Positions 1 through 5,277 of a DNA stretch of 5,322 nt are shown piece after piece. The first letter of the stretch is position 1. Each line of letters opens with the position of its first letter. A model generated the notes under the pieces. The model was not told where the DNA came from, did not search any database, and saw only the letters and a list, made by a program, of their open reading frames with translations. Position numbers and translations under genes: made by a program. The stretch comes from Candidatus Cloacimonadota bacterium (GTDB lineage: Bacteria > Cloacimonadota > Cloacimonadia > Cloacimonadales > TCS61): assembly GCA_030628755.1 (NCBI GenBank), contig DAOVQH010000191.1, positions 1-5,322 of the forward strand, read 5' to 3'.

Positions 1-438
1 GTTTCCGGGGATGATATAAATTTGATGCAACTCTTTAGAAAAAGTAAGATGAAGGTTGAATTCGCTTTTTCAACCCATAGTTTCGTTTATACAAAAGCAG
101 TTGATAATTTATTACAACTGCTCAGACAACGCAGTCGCTGGGCTTCTAATATGAAATGGCAGATTATCCTAAATCCGGAATTCTTTATTTATCTTTTAAG
201 TGTTTTCTTCGTTACTATTCTGCCAATTATTTTGCTTTTTAAATGCTGGTGGCTTGGGCTCGGAATTATATTTATAAGGGTAATTTTGGAGTTTCAATTT
301 CTTAAACTTGGATACATGGTTTTTAATGAAGAAAAAAACAGGTTGAAATTTTATCCAGTCTGGTTTATATTGCAACCAGTTTATATTTTTATTGTAACTT
401 TTTTGGGTATTTTGAATATTTTTAAATGGGAGAAGTAA
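1..438 (+). CDS. GT2 membrane glycosyltransferase, C-terminal part (5' truncated)
   Basis: The frame is open from the first base to the TAA at 436-438, giving 145 residues with no start inside the window, so this is the tail of a longer gene. The visible part starts in the middle of the catalytic domain. Residues 2-5 read SGDD, the acidic motif that holds the catalytic-base Asp in processive-type family 2 glycosyltransferases. About 40 residues later comes QRSRW (residues 43-47), the Q-x-x-R-W acceptor/product-binding motif. After that the protein is strongly hydrophobic, with likely membrane helices around residues 60-80, 82-100 and 118-140, and it ends in a short basic tail. This order (GDD, QxxRW, C-terminal membrane helices) is known from cellulose/poly-GlcNAc synthase-like GT2 enzymes that build or export envelope glycans from nucleotide sugars at the inner membrane. 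The substrate cannot be told from this fragment. A later TTG/ATG at 22-27 is not a credible start because it would remove the GDD motif. No terminator with a T-run follows. Confidence 0.85.
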   Translation, partial: VSGDDINLMQLFRKSKMKVEFAFSTHSFVYTKAVDNLLQLLRQRSRWASNMKWQIILNPEFFIYLLSVFFVTILPIILLFKCWWLGLGIIFIRVILEFQFLKLGYMVFNEEKNRLKFYPVWFILQPVYIFIVTFLGILNIFKWEK

Positions 439-593
439 TGTAACACAGACCTCAGTCAAATTTTAATCCGGCAACTGACGGAAGCCTGATACAGTCTGGT
501 TTGTGGAAAATATAGTCGCAAAGCAGGAGCTTTGCGTTACGAAAAAAATGCATATCTTGACAAAATACATTTGCCTGCGAGATTGAATTGTGG
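439..593. other. Gene-free, palindrome-bearing intergenic DNA
   Basis: This is the left half of the 303-bp gap between the glycosyltransferase and the nucleotidyltransferase gene. I find no convincing protein gene in it. A minus-strand open frame at 452-670 runs across the palindromes and into the repeat and looks spurious. The block 440-540 starts with GTAAC and ends with its inverse, GTTAC, just after a perfect 8-bp hairpin (517-536). A weaker TCCG/CGGA stem lies at 467-482. A TTGACA at 557-562 has no acceptable -10 partner. The segment could be a second, separate dispersed repeat abutting the one at 594-721, but only one copy is in this window. Confidence 0.5.
517..536. repeat. Perfect 8-bp stem hairpin, GCAAAGC/GCTTTGC type
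   Basis: CGCAAAGC (517-524) pairs perfectly with GCTTTGCG (529-536) around a 4-nt AGGA loop. It lies about 80 nt after the glycosyltransferase stop and is followed by TTAC rather than a T-run, so it is a poor intrinsic terminator. It fits better as a palindromic repeat unit or a transcript-end stabilising hairpin. The structure is directly visible; the role is unknown. Confidence 0.6.
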
Positions 594-626
594 TGATTGA
601 AAATGGACTCGACTCGTGATGCAATG

Positions 627-642
627 TCCCGATTTATCGGGA
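627..642. repeat. Perfect hairpin inside repeat copy 1
   Basis: TCCCGAT (627-633) and ATCGGGA (636-642) form a perfect 7-bp stem around TT (or 6 bp with a TTTA tetraloop). The matching place in copy 2 keeps only CGATTT (1570-1575) and has no stem. Either the hairpin decayed there or a TCCCGA-TCGGGA unit was added to copy 1. Confidence 0.65.
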
Positions 643-679
643 AGAACATTTTGAAGAGACTATTATTCAATCATTCCCA

Positions 680-707
680 ACTCATCCCGAAAGCCTTCGG
701 GACGAGT
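680..707. repeat. Compound hairpin near the 3' end of repeat copy 1
   Basis: An outer stem ACTC (680-683)/GAGT (704-707) is followed by a single A/C mismatch and an inner perfect stem TCCCGAA (685-691)/TTCGGGA (696-702) with loop AGCC. The outer ACTC...GAGT pair and its mismatch are kept in copy 2 (1607-1626). There the 18-nt inner stem-loop is replaced by an unrelated 10-nt CGCTACGCTG (1612-1621). Confidence 0.65.
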
Positions 708-712
708 CAGGT

Positions 713-732
713 CTGATTGGATAAAAAATCAG
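713..732 (+). promoter_or_regulatory. Possible 5'-leader hairpin before the NTase ribosome binding site
   Basis: CTGATT (713-718) and AATCAG (727-732) can pair perfectly around an 8-nt loop (719-726). The stem ends one base before the AGGAG ribosome binding site (734-738) of the nucleotidyltransferase gene. The left arm belongs to the dispersed repeat and the right arm is unique DNA; copy 2 has no equivalent stem. It could influence translation or mRNA stability of the two-gene cassette, but a 6-bp AT-rich stem can also occur by chance. Confidence 0.3.
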
Positions 733-741
733 TAGGAGAAA

Positions 742-1296
742 ATGAATCTTTTTGAGTCTTTAAAAAAAATAAACGATTTTATAGAATCTAATAATCTTCC
801 TTACATGGTTTTTGGTGGGATTGCCACAGCTTTTTATGGTTATTCACGCCAAACATTTGATATAGATATAAAAATAAATATTATTGAAAAAGAGCTGAAT
901 TCCTTTATTAAAAAAATCTCAGATATTGGAACAATAAAAACTATAAATCCAGTTCAATTTGTTAACGATACATCAGTTTTGCCAATTGTAATTGATGGAG
1001 TTAATATCGATTTAGTTTTTGCAAAATTACCTTTTGAAATTAATGCTATCAAGAGAGCCAGAAAAGTGATGTTTAATGATATTGAATTTAAAATCTGCAC
1101 ATTTGAAGATTTAATAATCCAGAAAGCTATTTCAACAAGAGAGAAAGATTGGCTTGATATTAAAGAATTAATTAAAATAAAAAAAAATAAAATTGATTGG
1201 AATTACCTTCTTTTACATTGCAAACTGTTTTCTGAATGGTTGGAATTGCCTTCAATTTATCAAAGAATTGCTGATATAAAAAATGAAAAATATTAA
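742..1296 (+). CDS. AbiEii-like nucleotidyltransferase-fold protein (putative toxin of a two-gene module)
   Basis: The product is 184 residues and has the hallmarks of the AbiEii/DUF1814/DUF6036-like branch of the polymerase-beta nucleotidyltransferase superfamily. These are a GG motif (FGG, residues 24-26) in a helix-start segment, an Asp-x-Asp pair (DID, 40-42) for metal binding, and a third acidic residue at Asp90 (VNIDLV). Near the C-terminal side is the family-typical FEDLIIQK...REKDWLDIKEL stretch, with Lys128, Arg133, Lys135 and Asp139. All three carboxylates are present, so the active site looks intact. Known relatives transfer nucleotides to tRNA or protein targets and act as toxins or in phage defence; the target here is unknown. 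The ATG at 742 has AGGAG at 734-738, a short but usable spacing, and the next Met (residue 22) would cut into the fold. The gene overlaps the following small gene by 14 nt. It is lysine- and isoleucine-rich and AT-rich. It could instead be a solitary housekeeping NTase, but the coupled partner argues for a module. Fold confidence is high; toxin role is inferred. Confidence 0.8.
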   Translation: MNLFESLKKINDFIESNNLPYMVFGGIATAFYGYSRQTFDIDIKINIIEKELNSFIKKISDIGTIKTINPVQFVNDTSVLPIVIDGVNIDLVFAKLPFEINAIKRARKVMFNDIEFKICTFEDLIIQKAISTREKDWLDIKELIKIKKNKIDWNYLLLHCKLFSEWLELPSIYQRIADIKNEKY

Positions 1297-1519
1297 AACT
1301 AAAACCGAAATAAAACTCTACTTGGAAAGAATGAATAAATTCAATCAGTGGGAGGAAAAGCAGAACAGGAATCTAACTCCAGATGAAAACCTGGAACGAT
1401 TTTTTGCTTTAATGGAGTTTGGATATCAAGTTTATTCAAAAAAGCAAATCGAGTCTTTCAGGAAAAAAAAGCTGGCATCATTGATAGAAATAAACCGGAA
1501 ATTAAAAAAGATTCTCTAG
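1283..1519 (+). CDS. Small basic helical protein, partner of the NTase (putative antitoxin or co-factor)
   Basis: This 78-residue protein belongs to no family I can name. It has about 19 Lys/Arg against 10 Asp/Glu, no Cys or His, and reads as two or three helices: roughly residues 5-27 (with NQWEEKQNR), 32-50 (TPDENLERFFALMEFGYQVY, an amphipathic stretch) and 53-77, which is very Lys-rich. There is no signal peptide or membrane segment. Its ATG lies 14 nt inside the end of the NTase gene with no clear Shine-Dalgarno, so it is probably translated by coupling, which would keep the two products in fixed ratio. That arrangement is typical of toxin-antitoxin pairs, although in classical AbiE the antitoxin AbiEi is upstream, is larger and has a winged helix. 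This protein does not look like AbiEi. It could be an antitoxin, an adaptor or a nucleic-acid-binding subunit. That it is a real gene is likely from the overlap and codon use; its role is inference. Confidence 0.65.
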   Translation: MKNIKTKTEIKLYLERMNKFNQWEEKQNRNLTPDENLERFFALMEFGYQVYSKKQIESFRKKKLASLIEINRKLKKIL

Positions 1520-1536
1520 TTCCAATGCTCATGCGT

Positions 1537-1640
1537 TGATTGAAAATGGACTTGACACTTGATGCAATGCGATTTGAGAATATTTCAAGACTATCAATCA
1601 TTCCCAACTCACGCTACGCTGCGAGTCAGATCTGATTGGA
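1537..1640 (+). repeat. Dispersed palindromic intergenic repeat, copy 2
   Basis: This is the second, shorter (104-bp) copy of the element at 594-721, in the same orientation. It begins 17 bp after the small gene's stop and ends 51 bp before the start of the transglutaminase-like gene. Conserved blocks are the opening 33 bp, the identical 17-bp core CAATCATTCCCAACTCA (1595-1611) and the closing 19 bp (1622-1640). It lacks both TCCCGA/TCGGGA hairpins of copy 1. In the second hairpin's place it has CGCTACGCTG between the kept ACTC and GAGT arms, which can form only a small CGC/GCG stem. Just past its end, TTGGACTC (1636-1643) can pair imperfectly with GAG and TCCAA (1652-1661). Confidence 0.8.
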
Positions 1641-1680
1641 CTCGTGGACAAGAGAATCCAAAATAGCTCGAAAAGAAAAA

Positions 1681-1685
1681 GGAGG
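1681..1685 (+). promoter_or_regulatory. Strong Shine-Dalgarno that fixes the start of the transglutaminase-like gene
   Basis: GGAGG, preceded by an A-run, sits 6 nt before the ATG at 1692. The longer in-frame alternative, GTG at 1644, has no such site. It would put 16 very basic residues, read from the repeat-flanking DNA, in front of a signal peptide that otherwise starts normally. The ATG at 1692 is therefore the start to use. Confidence 0.85.
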
Positions 1686-1691
1686 TTTCTT

Positions 1692-3152
1692 ATGAGTTTT
1701 GAAAATAGAAAAATATTACTTTTCATTTTTGTGGCAATAAGTGTAAACTTATTTGCTCAATCTGATTATGAAATCTGGAAAAAGCAACAAAAGGAAGAAC
1801 TCAGACAGTATAAAAGTGAGCAGGATAAAGCATTTGTGGAATTTCTTGAAAAAAATTGGGAAAGTTTCAGAGCTTTTAAAGGAGAAATCCAGGATAAAAC
1901 TCCAAAACCTGAAAAAATACCTGAAGTCAAGCCAACAACTGAAAAAAAATATCCAAAAACAAATATTGTGAAAGAGATAGAAGTTCCAGAGGTTAAAATA
2001 CAGGTAGAAGAGCAGGAACAAAAAGAAAGCATGGTTTATGTAAAGCTGAAAGAAGGACCCACTGTGAATGTGAATTTTCTCGGGTTACCAATTGAACTGA
2101 ATTATTCAGAAAGCTTAAATGTGAATTTGGGGAGTCCAATTAATGAAAAAGCTATAGCAAATTTCTGGTATGTAACCAGCAATACAGAGTATAAAACATT
2201 TCTCCAACAACTTCATGATTATCGTGAAAAAATACAATTGAATGACTGGGGTTACTGTTTGCTTCTAAATGAGATTGGGAAGGAAATAACTGGTAACACC
2301 CAGAATCTTACCCGGTTATTCCTCTGGTTTATGTTAACAAAATCAGGTTATGAATCAAAAGTAGGTTTCAGCGGTGATAATGTTTATCTTCTACTTCCAT
2401 GCAAAAATACAATGTATGGTGTTTCGTATATTGTTATCGATGATAAAAGATTCTATACGGTTTCCTTCGATAAAAAGGAGATGTTGACTATATCTATTAA
2501 TACTTATGATGGCAAATATCCGAATGCAGATGACCTGATCGATTTGAGTATGATAGAATCTCCCAAGGTAAAAACTACTCTAATAGAAAAAGAACTCAAA
2601 TTTAAATATGATGGTGTGGAATATACAATACCGGTTAAATATAATCAAAATACTGCTGACTATTTTAAAAATTACCCTCAGACAAACCTGGAGGTTTATT
2701 TCCAGGCACCATTATCACCTGAAGCTACTTATTCTTTGTCAATAGGACTCAAACCAATATTGGAAGGAAAATCTGAATCTGAAGCTGCAAATGTACTTCT
2801 TAGATTCGTTCAAACTGCATTCCAGTATAAAACAGATGGAGACCAGTTCGGTGAGGAAAAAAGTTTATTCTCCGATGAAACTCTTTTTTATCCCTATTCA
2901 GACTGTGAAGACCGCTCTATCATCTTTTCATATCTGATAAGAAACCTTTTGAAACTTGATGTACTTGGTCTTGACTATCCGGGACATATTTCAACAGCTG
3001 TGAAGTTTAATGATGAAATCCCGGGAGATTTTGTTATATTTGAAGAGGACAAATTCCTGGTTTGTGATCCAACATATATCAATGCAAATCTTGGAATGAC
3101 AATGCCCAAGTTTAAAGAAGTGGAACCTAAAATTATTGATCTCAGGAAGTAA
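1692..3152 (+). CDS. Exported transglutaminase-like (Cys-His-Asp) protein
   Basis: The product is 486 residues from the ATG chosen by the GGAGG site. Residues 1-22 form a signal peptide (short basic start, hydrophobic core, likely cleavage LFA|QSD), so it is probably exported to the periplasm or cell surface; there is no lipobox Cys. Residues 23-75 are charged and helical (W, Q, K, E-rich, possible coiled coil). Residues 75-125 are a Pro/Lys/Glu-rich linker, and a globular middle domain runs to about residue 360. The C-terminal domain (about 370-475) has the papain-like transglutaminase triad: Cys405 in YSDCEDRS, His432 in YPGHISTAV and Asp459 in VCDPTY, evenly spaced by 27 residues. Family knowledge supports a cysteine protease, amidase or crosslinking fold; the substrate is unknown. 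A role in surface protein or peptidoglycan processing is speculative. The next gene starts 18 nt downstream with its own RBS, so co-transcription is likely. Confidence 0.82.
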   Translation: MSFENRKILLFIFVAISVNLFAQSDYEIWKKQQKEELRQYKSEQDKAFVEFLEKNWESFRAFKGEIQDKTPKPEKIPEVKPTTEKKYPKTNIVKEIEVPEVKIQVEEQEQKESMVYVKLKEGPTVNVNFLGLPIELNYSESLNVNLGSPINEKAIANFWYVTSNTEYKTFLQQLHDYREKIQLNDWGYCLLLNEIGKEITGNTQNLTRLFLWFMLTKSGYESKVGFSGDNVYLLLPCKNTMYGVSYIVIDDKRFYTVSFDKKEMLTISINTYDGKYPNADDLIDLSMIESPKVKTTLIEKELKFKYDGVEYTIPVKYNQNTADYFKNYPQTNLEVYFQAPLSPEATYSLSIGLKPILEGKSESEAANVLLRFVQTAFQYKTDGDQFGEEKSLFSDETLFYPYSDCEDRSIIFSYLIRNLLKLDVLGLDYPGHISTAVKFNDEIPGDFVIFEEDKFLVCDPTYINANLGMTMPKFKEVEPKIIDLRK

Positions 3153-3170
3153 ATTAATACAGGAGATTTA

Positions 3171-4388
3171 ATGAAACACATCATATTTGATGATGATAAG
3201 TGGAACAATTTTTTCCCTCTCACACTGACTCGTTCTACCGGGGATTTACGAGTTGGAATTTTGAAACTTCGTCAGAGAATCTCTGCTTATCTCGATTTAG
3301 ATGAAACTAAAGTAATTATTTCGACGTTCCTGGAGGATATCTACAAAGAACAGCATAAAGAGTGGCAAATCAACAGAATTACAGATGAAGAAACCATTTT
3401 TATAAATAGCAGGTTAATGATAAATAGGAAATTTGTAAAAAAAATTCAAGGGCTTCCTTCAAATTCCTGTCTTGGAGATGATGATAATATCTTTGCTGCA
3501 CGATTAAACCCCCAAAAAGGGAATATATCATCTGAAGATATTTCTAAACTTTTTAAGAATTTAAAGAAAATCGAGATTAAAGGTAAATACATCTGGAATT
3601 ATCTCTGGGAATTGATTGGCAATAATGCAGAATATATATCTCAAGATTTCAAAGATTTCTTTTATGATAAGGATAATTATTTCGAAACTGAGATGGGAAC
3701 AACTATCCTGAATCCATACAACATTTGGATTGGCAAAGATACAAAAATAAAACCTGGTGTAATCATTGATGCTACTGATGGACCAGTAATTCTTGATGAG
3801 AATGTGCTTATAATGTCAAATGCTGTGCTTGTAGGTCCTGTATATATCGGAAAGAATTCAGTTATTAAGGTGGGAGCAAAAATTTATGAGGGAACTTCTA
3901 TAGGTCCTGTCTGTAAAGTCGGTGGTGAAGTAGAAGAAACCATTATTCAGGCATATTCGAATAAACAAAATGATGGATTTTTAGGACACAGCTATATTGG
4001 AGAATGGGTCAATATTGGTGCTGGTACTACTAACAGTGATTTGAAAAACAACTATAAAAATGTGGAAGTTTATTTCTATCCATCCGGGAAGAAGGTAGAT
4101 TCTGAAAGTAAATTCATTGGAACTTTTATCGGGGATCATACAAAAATCGGTATCAATTCTACAATTAATACAGGAACTGTTCTCGGTGTTGGATGTAATC
4201 TTTTTGGAAGGGATGTGATAAAAGACTTTATTCCTTCATTCAGATGGGGAGAAGATTCTGACCTTGTAGAATATCAGGAGAATAAATTTTTTGAAACTGC
4301 AAAAATAGTAAAGCAGAGAAGAAATTTGAAACTGACTAAAAACGAGAAAGAGCTTTATACTAATATCCGTAAGATGGATTTTGAATAA
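3171..4388 (+). CDS. GlmU-like sugar-nucleotide enzyme (variant nucleotidyltransferase + left-handed beta-helix acetyltransferase)
   Basis: The product is 405 residues and resembles the alternative GlmU family of Bacteroidota-like bacteria (TIGR03991 type). That family is proposed to make UDP-N-acetylglucosamine, by acetylating glucosamine-1-phosphate and then adding UMP, for peptidoglycan and LPS. The N-terminal part opens with IIFDDDKWNNFFPLTLTRS and GDLRVG (residues 4-29), typical of this variant; the classical GlmU GxGTRM loop is absent. From about residue 175 to 355 it is a left-handed beta-helix with many hexapeptide repeats (IGKDTKI, IGKNSVI, IGDHTKI). His273 in GHSYIGEW, followed by VNIGAGT (280-286), matches the catalytic His and nucleotide/CoA-binding strand region of GlmU. 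AGGAG at 3161-3165 supports the start. It lies 18 nt after the transglutaminase-like gene and 49 nt before the PSP1 gene, so one operon is likely. It is shorter than E. coli GlmU (456 residues). Whether the N-terminal half is active, and on which sugar, is not settled by the sequence. Confidence 0.82.
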   Translation: MKHIIFDDDKWNNFFPLTLTRSTGDLRVGILKLRQRISAYLDLDETKVIISTFLEDIYKEQHKEWQINRITDEETIFINSRLMINRKFVKKIQGLPSNSCLGDDDNIFAARLNPQKGNISSEDISKLFKNLKKIEIKGKYIWNYLWELIGNNAEYISQDFKDFFYDKDNYFETEMGTTILNPYNIWIGKDTKIKPGVIIDATDGPVILDENVLIMSNAVLVGPVYIGKNSVIKVGAKIYEGTSIGPVCKVGGEVEETIIQAYSNKQNDGFLGHSYIGEWVNIGAGTTNSDLKNNYKNVEVYFYPSGKKVDSESKFIGTFIGDHTKIGINSTINTGTVLGVGCNLFGRDVIKDFIPSFRWGEDSDLVEYQENKFFETAKIVKQRRNLKLTKNEKELYTNIRKMDFE

Positions 4389-4437
4389 AATTTTAAGTTA
4401 GCTCTAACTCTTTATTTGATAAATAAATGGAGTATTA

Positions 4438-5277
4438 ATGCAAGAGTTTGTCGAAGTAATATTTCGTTCTGAGAGGAATGGATTCTTTATAAATTCCAAG
4501 AATTTAGAAATTGCCCCAGATACGAGTGTAATTGTTAAAGTTGAACGTGGTGAAGATATCGGCAGGGTGCTGAATTGCTCAGTCATAGATGAGGAACTTG
4601 AAGAAAAATTCCAGAAAAATGAAATTAATAAAATACTTAGAATTACTACAGAAGAAGATCTTAAACAACTTGAAAACGTTGAAAGAAAAGAAAAAGAAGC
4701 TGAGGAGAAATTTACTGAGATGTTAAAAAAACAACCCTTTGAAATGAAACTTCTCGATACTATTTACCAATTAGATGGGAATAAATTAACCTTCTTTTTC
4801 TCAGCTGATGGTCGCATTGATTTCAGGGATTTAGTGCGCGAGCTTGCTGCTGAATTTAAAACCAGGATAGAACTCCATCAGTCATCCGGTAGGGAAGATG
4901 CCAGGCGATTGGGTGGACTGGGTATTTGTGGTAAGACATATTGTTGTGTATCATTTCTGAGGAAATTTAATCAGGTTACAATTCAGATGGCAAAAGATCA
5001 GAACCTTTTGAGCAATCTTTCTAAAATATCAGGTCCTTGTGGTAGATTATTATGCTGCTTGCATTATGAGGAAGATTTCTATCTGGAGAAATTGGAAGAT
5101 TTTCCTGCCATCAATGATGTGATTATCTATAAAAACAAGAAAATGTTCGTGGAAAAAAATGATTATTACAACAATAGGATAAACCTGATTTCCGAGGATA
5201 ACGAACGAATAATATTAACCCTGGATGAATTCAACAAGATAAAAGATAAAACAAAAGATGAAAAGACACATTCTTGA
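4438..5277 (+). CDS. ricT: PSP1-domain protein, RicT/YaaT family
   Basis: The product is 279 residues, close to the usual RicT length (about 275). The order is an N-terminal beta-rich segment (1-50, with VIVKVERGEDIGRV), a charged helical hairpin (about 65-105) and the PSP1 core. The diagnostic region follows: a GREDARRLGGLGICG motif, then six cysteines in two C-x4-CC sets (Cys164, 169, 170 and Cys201, 206, 207). Between the sets lies KDQNLLSNLSKISGPCGRLLCCLHYE, shown here only to mark the family signature. In Bacillus, RicT with RicA and RicF forms an iron-sulfur complex that guides RNase Y mRNA processing. Outside Firmicutes the protein is common without those partners and its role is less clear. 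GGAG at 4429-4432 supports the ATG. It ends with an EKTHS tail that overlaps the next gene by 20 nt. Family assignment is firm; the Y-complex function here is not. Confidence 0.9.
   Translation: MQEFVEVIFRSERNGFFINSKNLEIAPDTSVIVKVERGEDIGRVLNCSVIDEELEEKFQKNEINKILRITTEEDLKQLENVERKEKEAEEKFTEMLKKQPFEMKLLDTIYQLDGNKLTFFFSADGRIDFRDLVRELAAEFKTRIELHQSSGREDARRLGGLGICGKTYCCVSFLRKFNQVTIQMAKDQNLLSNLSKISGPCGRLLCCLHYEEDFYLEKLEDFPAINDVIIYKNKKMFVEKNDYYNNRINLISEDNERIILTLDEFNKIKDKTKDEKTHS

Larger units (their letters stand above)
594..721 (+). repeat. Dispersed palindromic intergenic repeat, copy 1
   Basis: This 128-bp element recurs in the same orientation at 1537-1640. The first 33 bp match 30/33 without gaps (594-626 against 1537-1569). 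A 17-bp core, 668-684, is identical to 1595-1611. The last 19 bp (703-721) match 18/19 to 1622-1640. Similarity ends right after GATTGGA, 20 bp before the next start codon. Copy 1 carries two strong hairpins with nearly the same stem (TCCCGAT/ATCGGGA at 627-642, TCCCGAA/TTCGGGA at 685-702). Copy 2 carries neither, which explains the length difference. No open frame is conserved between the copies, so a non-coding repeat or mini-element is more likely than a gene remnant. Confidence 0.8.

Noticed and set aside
557..585. TTGACA (557-562) as a -35 promoter element
   Set aside because: No TATAAT-like hexamer lies 16-18 nt downstream.
452..670. 72-codon open frame on the minus strand in the intergenic region
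   Set aside because: It runs through the palindromic block and the repeat, the frame is not kept in repeat copy 2, and no recognisable domain or ribosome binding site is present.
1552..1581. TTGACA (1552-1557) with GAGAAT 18 nt later as a promoter for the right-hand operon
   Set aside because: The -10 matches only 4 of 6, it lies within a repeat, and the equivalent place in copy 1 has no TTGACA. It is possible but not supportable.
594..1640. CRISPR-like arrangement from the two repeats
   Set aside because: There are only two copies, over 100 bp each and unequal in length, separated by about 800 bp of coding DNA rather than short spacers.
594..1640. Classical insertion sequence flanked by terminal repeats
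   Set aside because: The flanking repeats are direct and palindromic, not terminal inverted repeats, and no transposase or recombinase gene lies between them.
1644..1691. GTG start 16 codons upstream for the transglutaminase-like gene
   Set aside because: There is no Shine-Dalgarno. The extra residues come from DNA next to the repeat and would bury the signal peptide, while the ATG at 1692 has a perfect GGAGG at 6 nt.
1749..2032. Open frames in other frames on both strands over the charged region of the transglutaminase-like gene
   Set aside because: These are shadows of the A/G-rich Lys/Glu codons. Their products are low-complexity Phe/Ser-rich or Lys-rich, with no start signals.
2975..3223. 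Minus-strand open frame across the junction of the transglutaminase-like and GlmU-like genes
   Set aside because: It is antisense to two well-supported genes and has no domain signature.
4396..4418. AGTTA-GCTC-TAACT hairpin followed by CTTTATTT as a terminator between the GlmU-like and ricT genes
   Set aside because: The stem is only 5 bp and AT-rich, the T-run is broken, and it lies inside what looks like an operon.
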